NCBI GenBank assembly: GCA_020250175.1
Contig: JADCEN010000003.1
Span: forward strand, 62,001 to 126,000
DNA length: 64,000 nt
From: Rhodobacter sp.
GTDB lineage: Bacteria; Pseudomonadota; Alphaproteobacteria; Rhodobacterales; Rhodobacteraceae
Direction: 5' to 3'
Shown: piece after piece, positions 1-8,403 of the stretch
Layout of the letters: the number at the start of each line of letters is the position of its first letter
How positions within the stretch are numbered: position 1 is the stretch's first letter
Program-made: the position numbers and the translations under genes
The notes under the pieces: generated by a model
Told to the model about the DNA's origin: nothing
Seen by the model: only the letters and a program-made list of their open reading frames with translations
Databases searched by the model: none

Positions 1-51
1 CAAGGTCTTCCGAAGGGGGGAGTAAGCGCCCGTCGGGCAACCAGCCAATCC

Positions 52-85
52 GGTCAGAAGGGGCGGCACGCCGCCCCTTCTGACC
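52..85 (-). terminator. Stem-loop after the sugar-binding protein gene
   Basis: A perfect 16-bp inverted repeat (GGTCAGAAGGGGCGGC and its complement, 2-base loop) begins 6 bases after the stop codon of the minus-strand binding-protein gene. No clear T-run follows on the minus strand, so it may be a partial terminator or an mRNA-stabilising hairpin. Such hairpins often separate an abundant binding protein from less-expressed permeases, which would lie off the left edge of the window. Confidence 0.75.
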
Positions 86-90
86 GACGG

Positions 91-1338
91 TTACTTGTAG
101 ACCTGCTGGCGGACCTGCTCCAGCCGGGCCAGGATGTTGTCAAGCTGGTCGGGCTGTACCAGGAACTGCTGGAACCCTTCCATCCCGGCCTTGGCCATTT
201 CTGCCGGGGCATCCCGGTCAAAGAACTGGGCCAGGGCATGGGCCGTTGACAGCATTTCGAACCCGGCAACCAGGAACGGATCGTCCTGCGGGACGGTCGA
301 GTTCTTGTTGGTGGGAAGCTGGCCGACCGCCGCGTTCCACTTGGTCTGGGCATCGGGCGAGGCGACGAAGGCCAAGAATTTCTTCGCGTCTTCGACGTTC
401 TGCGCCCCGGTGGGAATGTGGATGGTATCCGTCGGCGCATCTTCGGCGCGCGGGATGCCGGGCGTGATTTCGGGGAACACCATGAAGCCCAGATTTTCGT
501 TCGTCATGCCGCCTTCCCTGAAGACGCCGACGGCAAAATTGCCCATCACATAGTTGGCAGCCTTGCCCTGCACCATAAGTGCTGCCGCATCCTGCCAATC
601 AATGGCGGCATGGTTCGCGGTGACATAGGGCTGAAGCCTGGCAAACTGGGCGAACACATCCCTGACCTTGGGGTCGGTCCATTCCACCTTGCCCGCAGTC
701 AATTCCATGTGCCATTCGTAGCCGTTGGTGCGCAGCGACAGATAGTCGAAAATGCCGGCCACCGGCCAAAGCGCCTTGCTGCCCGTGGTCAGGCAGTCAA
801 TTCCGGCCGCCTTGAACTTTTCACAGTTCTGGAGGAACTGGTCCCAACTGACGCCTTCCGGTCCCGGCACCTCGACGCCGGCCGTCTTGTAGGCGTCGCG
901 GTTATAGTAGATGCCCCACTGGTAGTAGGTATAGGGAACACCCCACTGCTTGCCGTCAATGGTCATCGATGCTTTGGCCGAGGCAAGGCTTTCGCCCAGA
1001 CCGTTCGCCTCCCACACGTCGGACACATCCATGAACTGGCCCGCATTGACGAAGGGTGCCATGCGGTTGCCGGCATACCAGTTTGCAAGATCAGGCGAAT
1101 CGGCAGTCAGGAAGTTGCGGATCGCGGTCTTGTAGCCTTCGTGGTCAAAGTTGTTCAGCTGCACGTCGACATCGGGGTTCGCCGCCTCGAAATCGGCGAT
1201 CAGGGCTTCCATCGCGGCAAGCGGGATCGGATCATAGTCGGCGTTGTACTTCAGCACGCGCTGGTCTTGTGCCATCGCAGTGGTGGACATGAGCAGCGCC
1301 GCCACGACGGCAAGCGCGCCTGTCTTTGAATGAACCAT
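91..1338 (-). CDS. ABC transporter sugar-binding protein (family 1 solute-binding)
   Basis: A 415-residue extracellular solute-binding protein of the family that feeds carbohydrate ABC importers. Residues 1-23 form a classical signal peptide ending in AMAQ, and the mature start resembles sugar-binding proteins. The middle holds the tryptophan- and tyrosine-rich ligand region and the C-terminal half the usual closing motif (VASPDAQTKWN). The start ATG at 1338 has a strong GGGAGGAAAC ribosome-binding site. It is divergent from an IclR-family regulator, and a UgpC-type ATPase follows that regulator, so the three probably form one uptake system. The permeases are not in the window; the space before position 91 suggests they lie to the left. 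The substrate cannot be told from sequence alone. Confidence 0.9.
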   Translation of the reverse strand: MVHSKTGALAVVAALLMSTTAMAQDQRVLKYNADYDPIPLAAMEALIADFEAANPDVDVQLNNFDHEGYKTAIRNFLTADSPDLANWYAGNRMAPFVNAGQFMDVSDVWEANGLGESLASAKASMTIDGKQWGVPYTYYQWGIYYNRDAYKTAGVEVPGPEGVSWDQFLQNCEKFKAAGIDCLTTGSKALWPVAGIFDYLSLRTNGYEWHMELTAGKVEWTDPKVRDVFAQFARLQPYVTANHAAIDWQDAAALMVQGKAANYVMGNFAVGVFREGGMTNENLGFMVFPEITPGIPRAEDAPTDTIHIPTGAQNVEDAKKFLAFVASPDAQTKWNAAVGQLPTNKNSTVPQDDPFLVAGFEMLSTAHALAQFFDRDAPAEMAKAGMEGFQQFLVQPDQLDNILARLEQVRQQVYK

Positions 1339-1361
1339 GGTTTCCTCCCTTTTGGTTCCAT

Positions 1362-1391
1362 TATTTGAAACTCAGTCTTGAATATTGAAAA
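1362..1391. promoter_or_regulatory. Divergent promoter/operator region with paired TTGAAA repeats
   Basis: The short AT-rich gap between the binding-protein gene and the regulator carries two direct copies of TTGAAA (1365-1370 and 1385-1390), exactly 20 bases apart, about two helical turns. That spacing suits a dimer-of-dimers such as an IclR-family protein. It is an inferred operator that could control both divergent genes. Confidence 0.4.
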
Positions 1392-1446
1392 CTATGCGGC
1401 GTATCGTCTAGGCTGTCAACAGGAACGGCAGAACGGGAAGACGGGT

Positions 1447-2232
1447 GTGGACGGTGGCGGCGACGGGACGGTGGGCAAGGCACTTGATGTGCTGGACAGG
1501 GTGGCGCAGGCCGGTCGCCCGGTGCGCTTTTCCGAACTTCTGGCGGACGGTGCCTATCCCAAGGCCACGCTCTACCGCTTTCTGCAGACCCTGACGCATC
1601 AGGGCATGCTGGCCTATGACGCGGACCGGCAGACCTATGGCCTGGGTGTGCGGCTGGTGCGGCTGGCCCATGCCGCTTGGGCGCAAAGCTCTATCGCGCC
1701 GCTGGCACGGCCCTTTGTTGACAGGCTTTCTGCCGACGTGGGCGAGACCATACACCTTGCCCAGCTTGACCTTGGCCAGGTGCTTTACGTGGACAAGCGC
1801 AACGCCCTGCGGCCGGTCGAAATGTTCAGCCAGGCCGGCAAGGTCGGCCCGGCCTATTGCACCGGTGTCGGCAAGGCGATGCTGGCCTTTCTGACGGACG
1901 AGGAACTGACACGCGCCCTGGACCGCCAGTCGTTCCACCGCTTTACCGACCACACGCTGGACACGCCGGCCAAGCTGCTGGCAGAACTGCAGGCGGTTCG
2001 CGACCGGGGCTTCGCCTTTGACAGCGAAGAACACGAGCCGGGAATCATCTGCATCGCCTTGCCGATCCTGACCCGTGGCGGTCGGGTGATGGGCGCGCTG
2101 TCGGTCACATCCACCACGGCGCGCAGCACGCTTGACGCGCTGGCAGCACTTGCGCCCAGAATCGGCGAAACGGCAGCGCTGATTGCCGCCGAAGCGGAAA
2201 GCTGGAGCTTTCCCGAACAGAACAGGGCCTGA
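1447..2232 (+). CDS. IclR-family transcriptional regulator
   Basis: A 261-residue regulator with a winged helix-turn-helix over about residues 7-70 (the recognition helix region reads KATLYRFLQTL) and an IclR effector-binding domain over about 85-255 (GVGKAMLAFL and EEHEPGIICIA are typical motifs). An upstream TTG at 1378 is in frame, but the GTG at 1447 is preceded by a GGGAAG ribosome-binding site and gives the usual family length, so it is preferred. It lies divergent to a sugar-binding protein and just upstream of an ABC ATPase, so it is most likely the local regulator of that uptake system, responding to a sugar or sugar acid. Confidence 0.88.
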   Translation: MDGGGDGTVGKALDVLDRVAQAGRPVRFSELLADGAYPKATLYRFLQTLTHQGMLAYDADRQTYGLGVRLVRLAHAAWAQSSIAPLARPFVDRLSADVGETIHLAQLDLGQVLYVDKRNALRPVEMFSQAGKVGPAYCTGVGKAMLAFLTDEELTRALDRQSFHRFTDHTLDTPAKLLAELQAVRDRGFAFDSEEHEPGIICIALPILTRGGRVMGALSVTSTTARSTLDALAALAPRIGETAALIAAEAESWSFPEQNRA

Positions 2233-2254
2233 ACCGGGCCGGCAAGGGGGGATC

Positions 2255-3313
2255 ATGTCGGAAGTGACTTTGCAGCGCGTGATCAAGCGCTATGGCGATG
2301 CGCAGGTGATCCACGGCGTTGATCTGACGGTCGGGGACGGCGAGTTCTGTGTTTTCGTCGGCCCGTCCGGCTGCGGAAAATCTACCCTGCTCCGGATGGT
2401 TGCCGGGCTGGAAGAGACCAGCGAAGGCACGATCCGCATCGGCACGCGCGATGTGACCCGCGCCGACCCGTCGGAACGCGGCGTTGCGATGGTGTTTCAG
2501 ACCTATGCGCTTTATCCGCATATGACCGTCGCCGAGAACATGGGTTTCGGCCTGAAGATGACCGGCCACCCGACGGATCAGATCGCCAGCAAGGTCAGGG
2601 AAGCCAGCCGTATCCTGAAGCTGGACGAGTACCTGACGCGCAAACCGAAAGCGCTGTCGGGCGGCCAGCGCCAGCGCGTGGCGATCGGGCGTGCCATTGT
2701 CCGCGGGCCGGAGGTGTTCCTGTTCGATGAACCCCTTTCCAACCTGGACGCCGAGTTGCGCGTGGAAATGCGCGTCGAGATTGCGCGCCTGCACCGCGAA
2801 ATCGGGGCAACGATGATCTATGTCACCCATGATCAGGTCGAGGCGATGACGCTGGCCGACAAGATCGTGGTGCTGCGTGCGGGCCGGGTCGAACAGGTGG
2901 GCCGCCCGCTGGAGCTGTACCATGACCCTGACAACAGGTTCGTCGCCGGGTTCATCGGCTCTCCGGCCATGAATTTCGTGGCGGCGGTGACGGAAAAGGG
3001 GGCGGTCAGCGCCCCCGGGCTTGGCGCGGGGTCCGTGCCCACCTTGGTCGCATTGCCCGGCAGCGGGGCCAAGGTTTCGATCGGCCTGCGCCCGCAGCAT
3101 CTTGCACTGGACACCGCCGGCAAGACACACCGGGTCGAAATGACCGAGGCGCTGGGCGGGGTGTGCTATATCCATCTGACTGCGCCGACCGGCGAAAAGC
3201 TGGTGGTGGAATCGCACAGCGACCCGGATGTGAAGATGGGTGGCATGACCGGAATCCGGTTTGATCCGAAAAACGCATTGTTCTTTTCCGACACCGGCCT
3301 GCGCCTGCGCTGA
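2255..3313 (+). CDS. Sugar ABC transporter ATP-binding protein, UgpC/MalK type
   Basis: A 352-residue ATPase of the UgpC/MsmX/MalK group. Walker A GPSGCGKST is at residues 36-44, the Q-loop at Gln82, the LSGGQ signature at 134-138 and Walker B FLFDEP around 155-160. After the nucleotide-binding domain there is a C-terminal TOBE-type region (IGLRPQHL), usual for carbohydrate importers. The ATG at 2255 has an AAGGGGGGA ribosome-binding site and lies 22 bases after the regulator stop codon, so the two are probably cotranscribed. The permeases it should energise are not adjacent; it may serve the divergent binding protein or be shared among several importers. Confidence 0.93.
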   Translation: MSEVTLQRVIKRYGDAQVIHGVDLTVGDGEFCVFVGPSGCGKSTLLRMVAGLEETSEGTIRIGTRDVTRADPSERGVAMVFQTYALYPHMTVAENMGFGLKMTGHPTDQIASKVREASRILKLDEYLTRKPKALSGGQRQRVAIGRAIVRGPEVFLFDEPLSNLDAELRVEMRVEIARLHREIGATMIYVTHDQVEAMTLADKIVVLRAGRVEQVGRPLELYHDPDNRFVAGFIGSPAMNFVAAVTEKGAVSAPGLGAGSVPTLVALPGSGAKVSIGLRPQHLALDTAGKTHRVEMTEALGGVCYIHLTAPTGEKLVVESHSDPDVKMGGMTGIRFDPKNALFFSDTGLRLR

Positions 3314-3383
3314 TCCTTTGCCATCCTGCACCGCCGCCGGAGCAGCGCGGCATCAAGACCCTGGCAGGGTGTTGAGAAAGCTT

Positions 3384-3577
3384 CCCCGCCGCTTTCCGGA
3401 CGGGAAGACCTTCTGATCCGCCAGATAGACGGCTTGCCGTTGCGGGCGGATCAGGAAACGCACCGCGTTTCCCCGCCCGGTTGGGGACCACGGTCGCGCA
3501 GGAACCGTCATGCAAGCACACCGCAGGCCGGCCGGGGGCTTTGACCCCCGGCGGGCGTGATGCATGCGCAGCGCGCG
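3384..3577. repeat. Intergenic palindromic repeat, copy A
   Basis: The 325-base gap between the ATPase gene and fliP holds no credible gene but is built from inverted repeats. At its centre is the palindrome cgggcgg / GGAAACGC-acc-GCGTTTCC / ccgcccg (3443-3479), followed by a CCGGGGGC...CCCCCGG hairpin (3528-3550 approximately). The same parts in the same order recur at 22539-22761, and the central palindrome recurs at 22813-22857. It is therefore a dispersed element rather than a gene-specific terminator. Confidence 0.75.
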
Positions 3578-3638
3578 TGGAAGAGCGTCCTATCTTGCAG
3601 CCTGCGGTCCATGCGGCTGGCGCTTTTTCAGCACCCCG

Positions 3639-4361
3639 TCAGAGATAGCTTCGGACAAGCGCCCCGGAAATCAGGCTCCAGCCGTCCGCCACGACGAAGA
3701 AGGCAAGCTTGAACGGCATCGAGACAATGGCCGGCGGCACCATCATCATGCCCATCGACATCAGCACGGCGGCGACGACCAGATCGATGATAAGAAAGGG
3801 CAGGAAGATCAGGAACCCGATCTCGAACGCCCGCTGAATCTCGCTGAGCAGAAAGGACGGCACCAGAATCGACAGCGGCGCATCCACCATCGCGCCGGGT
3901 GCCGGACCCGGACGCAGCGCCTGCAGCGCGGCGAAGGTATCGGGGTCCAGCCGGGCCGCCATGAAGACCCGGAACGGGGCAACCGTGGCAGGCAGGGCCG
4001 CCTGCAGATCCGTCTGGCCGGTGGTGAACGGTTCCATCCCGTTGACCCAGGCCTCGGTGAAGACCGGGTCCATGACGTACCAGGTCAGAAACAGGGCCAG
4101 AGTCACGATCAGCATGTTCGGGGGTGCCTGCTGCAACCCGATCGCCTGACGCAGAATGGACAGCACGGTGACGATGAAGGGAAAACAGGTGACCATGACC
4201 GCCAGCCCCGGAACCAGGCTGAGCAGGGTGATCAGCGCGATCAGCTGAATGCTGCGCGTCGCCAGAGTGGCATCGTCCCCGAAATTCACGGCAATATCCT
4301 GTGCCGCCACCGGGCCGGCAAGCGCGGCCAGCAGCAAGGCAAGCGCGGCTGCGCGCATCAA
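3639..4361 (-). CDS. fliP: Flagellar export gate protein FliP
   Basis: A 240-residue integral membrane protein of the flagellar type III export gate, which with FliQ, FliR, FlhA and FlhB forms the pore through which rod, hook and filament subunits pass. It has a cleavable signal peptide (residues 1-20, ending PVAAQ), then the hallmark segments FIVTVLSILRQAIGLQQ and PPNMLIVTLALFLTW, and a C-terminal hydrophobic hairpin. Length matches the family. Its start overlaps the fliN stop codon (ATGA), and it is the last gene of the fliF-fliH-fliN-fliP operon. In related genomes flgI or other flagellar genes often follow; here a repeat-filled gap follows instead. Confidence 0.96.
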   Translation of the reverse strand: MMRAAALALLLAALAGPVAAQDIAVNFGDDATLATRSIQLIALITLLSLVPGLAVMVTCFPFIVTVLSILRQAIGLQQAPPNMLIVTLALFLTWYVMDPVFTEAWVNGMEPFTTGQTDLQAALPATVAPFRVFMAARLDPDTFAALQALRPGPAPGAMVDAPLSILVPSFLLSEIQRAFEIGFLIFLPFLIIDLVVAAVLMSMGMMMVPPAIVSMPFKLAFFVVADGWSLISGALVRSYL

Positions 4362-4627
4362 AGCCCGCCGCGCAGATTGGCCACTTCGGTCAGGCGGACG
4401 GCAAGCTGGCCGGCCTGGTCGCCGTCCAGTTCCTGCAGTTCGCCACGGGCAATCAGACGGTCGCCCACGTAAAGCTCGACCGGATCATCGACGCGGCGAT
4501 CCAGCGCTAGAACGGCGTCCCGTTGCAGGCGCAGCAGATCGCGGATCTGCGGTCGCGCCTTGCCGACCGAGATCATGATCTCGATGGGGACCTGCGCGAA
4601 GGGGGTGGGTTCGATGGGGTCATCCAT
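4358..4627 (-). CDS. fliN: Flagellar motor switch protein FliN (short form)
   Basis: An 89-residue protein consisting almost entirely of one SpoA/surface-presentation domain (VPIEIMISVGKARPQIRDLL, then VELYVGDRLIARGELQEL). FliN sits in the C-ring below the MS-ring, helps switch rotation direction and docks the FliH-FliI export ATPase. The ATG at 4627 was chosen because the domain begins right after it; a longer in-frame extension upstream would overlap fliH heavily and has no FliN character. It lies between fliH and fliP with overlapping stops and starts. FliM and FliG, its ring partners, are not in the window. Confidence 0.9.
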   Translation of the reverse strand: MDDPIEPTPFAQVPIEIMISVGKARPQIRDLLRLQRDAVLALDRRVDDPVELYVGDRLIARGELQELDGDQAGQLAVRLTEVANLRGGL

Positions 4628-5213
4628 ATTTGCGGTCCTTTTCAGTGAGGTCGAAGAAACCGCGCACGGCGGCGACGATCTGTGCAATGGCCCGGTCAAG
4701 GTCCACGCGCGTTTCAGTTTCACCCAGCCGGAGATAGGCCTGACCTTCGCCAAGCGTCGGTTCATCCAGCAGCGTCACCGGCAAACCGGTGGCCTTGCCC
4801 AGCAGCAGTTCAGCGGCCGGGCGCGCCGCAGGGTTGATGACAATGCAGACGGGCGCATCGGCCAGCTCTTCGGTCAGCGGCATCAGGGCGTCAAGAACCA
4901 CCGGTGCGATGGCCTCGCGGGCAAGGTCGGGCAGAAGGCGGGTGCATATCTCTTCCAGCAGGGGGGCAATGGCGCGGATCAGATGGCCGCGCGCCTCGTG
5001 ATAGGTAAAGGACAGCGCCTGAAGGTTGCGGGCCAGTTCTGCCTGCAGACGGCGCTGCTCGTCATCCTGTGCCGCCGTGGCATCATCCCAGCCGGCGCCA
5101 TAGCCCTGATCATAGGCGGCAAGGCGCATTTCTTCCTGGGCGGCAGCTTCGGCTGCTTCGGCGGTCCCGCCGGGGGAGTCGGTCTTGAACACTTCCAGCT
5201 TCAGCGGCGGCAT
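4620..5213 (-). CDS. fliH: Flagellar export apparatus protein FliH-like
   Basis: A 197-residue acidic, alanine-rich, helical protein in the fliH position between fliF and fliN. The N-terminal third is a helical stretch (EEMRLAAYDQGYGAGWDDA, the glycine-repeat helix seen in FliH proteins) and the C-terminal part resembles the FliH/V-ATPase E-subunit fold. FliH dimers bind and regulate the FliI ATPase and bring it to the C-ring. The stop overlaps the fliN start by 8 bases and the start abuts the fliF stop, so the operon is translationally coupled. FliH sequences diverge quickly, so the call rests partly on position. Confidence 0.82.
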   Translation of the reverse strand: MPPLKLEVFKTDSPGGTAEAAEAAAQEEMRLAAYDQGYGAGWDDATAAQDDEQRRLQAELARNLQALSFTYHEARGHLIRAIAPLLEEICTRLLPDLAREAIAPVVLDALMPLTEELADAPVCIVINPAARPAAELLLGKATGLPVTLLDEPTLGEGQAYLRLGETETRVDLDRAIAQIVAAVRGFFDLTEKDRKYG

Positions 5214-6823
5214 CAGGCCTTTTCCTCGCGTTCGTCCATCCAGCCGCGCAGGATTTCGACAGATTCGGCCTGCCGGGCTTCGATCAGCTGGCGCAGCCGC
5301 GCCACGGGATCGGGGGCCATCACATCGGCATCTGCGCGCGAGATCACCTGCATCGACGGCAGATCGCCGCCCATGTCGATTTCCCCATCCAGGAAACGCG
5401 GCAGATCCGGCAGGGGTTCCAGCCCGTTCATATCCGCAAGCGACAGCGGCTGCGCCGCTGGCGGAAGCTCTGCCGCGTCGCGTCTGGCCGACAGCATCGG
5501 GCGCAGAACGAACAACCCGATCACCAGCGCGACCAGCGCAAGCACCGCAAGCCGGATCAACGACATCAGGTCAAGCCCGTCCAGCATGCCCGCTTCAACC
5601 AGCGTGCCGTCCTGGGGCAGCGGTTCAAAGGCAAGCGACCGCAGCGTCAGCGTATCCCCCCGCGCCTCGTCAAGGCCGACGGCCGAGGCAACAAGTTCCC
5701 GCAAGACATCCAGCTCTTCCTGCGGGCGCGGCTCCGAGGTTGTGGTGCCGTCTTCTGCCGTGACTGTCAGGGTGTTGACCAGTACGGCCACGCTCAGCTT
5801 GCGCAGGGCCCCGGGGCTGCGCAGAACCTCCCTTTGGGTTTCCGAAACCTCGAAGTTCACCCGTTCGCGCGTTTCAGCGGCGCTGCTCTGGCCGTTTGCG
5901 CCGCTGGCGACATCGGCTTCGGGCAGGTTGGAGGCAACCGTCACATCGCCGCCCGGCGTTGTGGAGTTTTCCGATTTCTCTTCGGTGTCGGTCGAGATGG
6001 CAACGCGGCCTTCCGGATCGATCCGCCGTTCCGTGATCGACTCGCGTTCGGTCACGACATCGACGGCCACTTCGACAACCGCATTGCCCGGCCCGACGCG
6101 GGCTTCAAGAAGGCGTTCCACATTGCGCTTCATTTCTGCCGCGCGGTCGTGACCGGCGATGGCAGGATCGTCGTCGGACGCGTCATCGATCAGCCCGCCC
6201 GTGCTGTCGATGACCGATACATCGTCGGGTGACATCCCGGCCACGGCGGACGCAACAAGGTGTTTCAGCGCCTTGGCCTGCGCCACCGGAAGGGTGCCCG
6301 CCGCGGTCGTTACGGTAACGCTGGCCGTCTGGCGTTCAGGCTGGCGGAAGGGCTGCGCATCACTGCGCGAGATATGTACGCGTGCCGCCTTGATCTGTGG
6401 CAGGGCAAGGATCGTGCGGGCCAGTTCGCCTTCCTTGGCGCGCCAGTAGGCGGCATCGAACATCTGCGATGTGGTTCCGAATCCGGACAGCGAATCAAGC
6501 AGCTCATACCCTGCGGCACCTGCCGCAGGCAGGCCTTCTGACGCCAGGGTCAGGCGCAGCTCATCGCGCATCCCGCCGTCGACATAGATGGCACCGCCGC
6601 GCACCTCATAGGGGGCGCCGCGCTGTTCCAGGGCGGCCACAACCTCGCCTGCCGCAGCGGGATCAAGGCCCGAATACAGCAAAGACATCTGCGGTGCCGT
6701 CGCCATGCGCGATACGCCGATCACTGCCGCGAACATGGCCACGGTGGCCAGAACGATCACGACACGGCGGCGAAGATCAAGCGTGGACCAGACCGACACG
6801 AGGTTCTGCACAGGATTCTCCAA
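5213..6823 (-). CDS. fliF: Flagellar MS-ring protein FliF
   Basis: A 536-residue protein that forms the membrane-embedded MS-ring on which the basal body is built. An N-terminal membrane segment (about residues 20-40, VVIVLATVAMFAAVIGV) is followed by the YscJ/FliF ring-building domain (LLYSGLDPAAAGEVVAALEQ, ELARTILALPQIKAARVHIS), a long periplasmic region, a second membrane segment near residues 415-435 and a short cytoplasmic tail that would bind FliG. First gene of the minus-strand fliF-fliH-fliN-fliP operon, divergent from fliL across about 100 bases that carry a CtrA-like box. Confidence 0.97.
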   Translation of the reverse strand: MENPVQNLVSVWSTLDLRRRVVIVLATVAMFAAVIGVSRMATAPQMSLLYSGLDPAAAGEVVAALEQRGAPYEVRGGAIYVDGGMRDELRLTLASEGLPAAGAAGYELLDSLSGFGTTSQMFDAAYWRAKEGELARTILALPQIKAARVHISRSDAQPFRQPERQTASVTVTTAAGTLPVAQAKALKHLVASAVAGMSPDDVSVIDSTGGLIDDASDDDPAIAGHDRAAEMKRNVERLLEARVGPGNAVVEVAVDVVTERESITERRIDPEGRVAISTDTEEKSENSTTPGGDVTVASNLPEADVASGANGQSSAAETRERVNFEVSETQREVLRSPGALRKLSVAVLVNTLTVTAEDGTTTSEPRPQEELDVLRELVASAVGLDEARGDTLTLRSLAFEPLPQDGTLVEAGMLDGLDLMSLIRLAVLALVALVIGLFVLRPMLSARRDAAELPPAAQPLSLADMNGLEPLPDLPRFLDGEIDMGGDLPSMQVISRADADVMAPDPVARLRQLIEARQAESVEILRGWMDEREEKA

Positions 6824-6868
6824 CCAGGGGGCTTCTGCCCGGTGCGGCCCACCTTTGGCGGATCGGAC

Positions 6869-6883
6869 TTAAGAATCGGTTAT
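6869..6883. promoter_or_regulatory. CtrA-like box between fliF and fliL
   Basis: TTAA (6869-6872), seven bases, then TTAT (6880-6883), matching the TTAA-N7-TTAA CtrA consensus at seven of eight positions. It lies in the divergent fliF/fliL promoter gap. CtrA control of early flagellar genes is established in alphaproteobacteria; binding here is inferred. Confidence 0.5.
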
Positions 6884-6926
6884 GACCTTTTGCCTATATC
6901 GGGTCGCACAACGCAGGAGAGCCCGA

Positions 6927-7409
6927 ATGGCCGACGCCAACGTGACGCTGGACCAGGACCCGAAGACGCGGTCGAAGAAGCCGCTGATCTTCGGGGCCGT
7001 TGCCGCCCTTCTTCTGGGGGGTGGTGCATTCTATGCGACCTATTCCGGTCTGCTGCTTGGCGGCGGCGCGACGCATGACGCGGAAAAAGCCGAAGCAGGC
7101 GCCCTGCCCGACATCGCCTTTGTGCCGATCGAACAGATGGTGCTGTCGCTGGGGTCTGCGGCCGAAGGGCGGTACCTTCGGTTCACCGCCCAGGTGGAGG
7201 TGCCTTCTGCCTATGCCGGGGAGGTGGCCATGCTGAAGCCGCGCATCCTTGATGTGCTGAACGGATACCTGCGTGCGGTTGACCCGGCAGAACTGGAAGA
7301 CCCCGCAGCGCTGGTGCGCCTGCGCGCGCAGATGCTCCGCCGTATCCAGATCGTGACCGGCGAAGGCCGCGTGCGCGATCTGCTGGTGACAGAATTCGTC
7401 ATGAACTGA
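6927..7409 (+). CDS. fliL: Flagellar basal-body protein FliL (first copy)
   Basis: A 160-residue single-pass inner-membrane protein: a basic cytoplasmic N-terminus (about 22 residues), a membrane segment at roughly 24-45 (LIFGAVAALLLGGGAFYATYSG), and a periplasmic FliL domain ending in the typical hydrophobic VRDLLVTEFVMN. FliL supports stator function and torque under load. The ATG at 6927 is preferred because AGGAGA lies just upstream; an earlier ATG at 6882 would extend into the promoter region. It heads the large plus-strand operon through motA to flhB. A second FliL-domain protein is encoded at 16596-17096. Confidence 0.88.
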   Translation: MADANVTLDQDPKTRSKKPLIFGAVAALLLGGGAFYATYSGLLLGGGATHDAEKAEAGALPDIAFVPIEQMVLSLGSAAEGRYLRFTAQVEVPSAYAGEVAMLKPRILDVLNGYLRAVDPAELEDPAALVRLRAQMLRRIQIVTGEGRVRDLLVTEFVMN

Positions 7410-7422
7410 GGGAAGAGGCGAA

Positions 7423-7791
7423 ATGACCTTGATTGCGGATATCCTGCTTGCCGTCGGTGCATTCGGGGCGGCGGCCTATTGTTACATCCTTGCCGGGCGG
7501 TTGAAGCGGTTCACCACGCTGGAAAACGGAATGGGCGGGGCGATTGCCGTCCTGTCCGCGCAGGTCGATGACATGACGCGCGCGCTGGACAAGGCACGGG
7601 GGTCGGCCTCGGCCTCGGCCACCTCTCTGGAAGCGCTGACGGCCCGGGCCGAACAGGCCGCGGCGCGGATGGAACTGCTGATGGCGTCGATGCACGACCT
7701 GCCGGATCCGAAACCCCATCGTGTCGAGCGTGACGAACGGCTTCGCTTCGTCCGCAGGCGTACGGAACGTTCGGTCGAGGCTGCGGAATGA
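7423..7791 (+). CDS. Small membrane-anchored flagellar-locus protein, DUF6468-like
   Basis: A 122-residue protein with one N-terminal membrane helix (about 3-25), a helical alanine-rich region (40-85) likely to form a coiled coil, and a basic C-terminus (RRRTERSVEAAE). It resembles the small DUF6468-type proteins found in alphaproteobacterial flagellar operons, whose function is not known to me. It sits between fliL and motE, and its stop overlaps the motE start (ATGA), so it is cotranscribed and probably a motor or stator accessory. Confidence 0.7.
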   Translation: MTLIADILLAVGAFGAAAYCYILAGRLKRFTTLENGMGGAIAVLSAQVDDMTRALDKARGSASASATSLEALTARAEQAAARMELLMASMHDLPDPKPHRVERDERLRFVRRRTERSVEAAE

Positions 7792-8345
7792 AGCGGACGC
7801 GCAGGCAGCCGGGCCGGGGCATTCTGGGTCTGCTGATGCTGACCCTTGTGGCCTCGGGTGCGATCCGTCTTGGGCTGGGCGTGAACGAGGCTGTTGCCAA
7901 TGCGCCTGCAACATCATCCGAGCCTCTGGTCTGTCCGCAGCCCCCAGCGGCCCTGGCAGAAGCCCTGACCAAGCGCGAGCAGCGCGTGGCAGCGCAGGAA
8001 AACGCCCTGAATGACCGGCTTTCCGCCCTTGCCTTGGCCGGGCAGGCCATCGAGGCGCGGCTTGTCGCGCTGACCGAAACCGAAGCAAAGCTGTCCGCGA
8101 CCCTGACCATGGCCGACGGGGCCGCCGAATCGGATCTGGCCAGACTGACCACCGTCTATGAGGCGATGAAGCCAAAAGATGCGGCCCCCCTGTTCGAGCA
8201 GATGGAACCGGAATTTGCGGCCGGTTTCCTCGGCCGGATGAAACCCGATGCCGCGGCCGCCATCCTGGGCGGAATGACCGCCAACAAGGCCTATGCGGTG
8301 ACCATTCTGCTGGCCAGCCGCAACGCCGGTGCCCCGACAGAGTGA
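7788..8345 (+). CDS. motE: MotE-family motility protein
   Basis: A 185-residue protein with an N-terminal membrane anchor or signal (residues 14-32), a coiled coil (about 55-110) and a C-terminal MgtE-N-like repeat region (YEAMKPKDAAPLFEQM, GFLGRMKPDAAAAILGGM). This is the layout of MotE, described in rhizobia as a periplasmic partner/chaperone of MotC, needed for motility. It overlaps the preceding gene by four bases and lies upstream of motA. The large periplasmic protein after motA is a possible partner. Confidence 0.8.
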   Translation: MKRTRRQPGRGILGLLMLTLVASGAIRLGLGVNEAVANAPATSSEPLVCPQPPAALAEALTKREQRVAAQENALNDRLSALALAGQAIEARLVALTETEAKLSATLTMADGAAESDLARLTTVYEAMKPKDAAPLFEQMEPEFAAGFLGRMKPDAAAAILGGMTANKAYAVTILLASRNAGAPTE

Positions 8346-8403
8346 GTGAGACGGTTTCTTAACCGGGGTCTGGCAGCGTGCCGGCACGCAGCAGGAGTGG
8401 GGC

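Noticed and set aside
2105-3331. A 408-codon open frame on the minus strand opposite the UgpC-type ATPase
   Set aside because: The opposite strand has a complete ATPase with Walker and signature motifs; this frame is a shadow.
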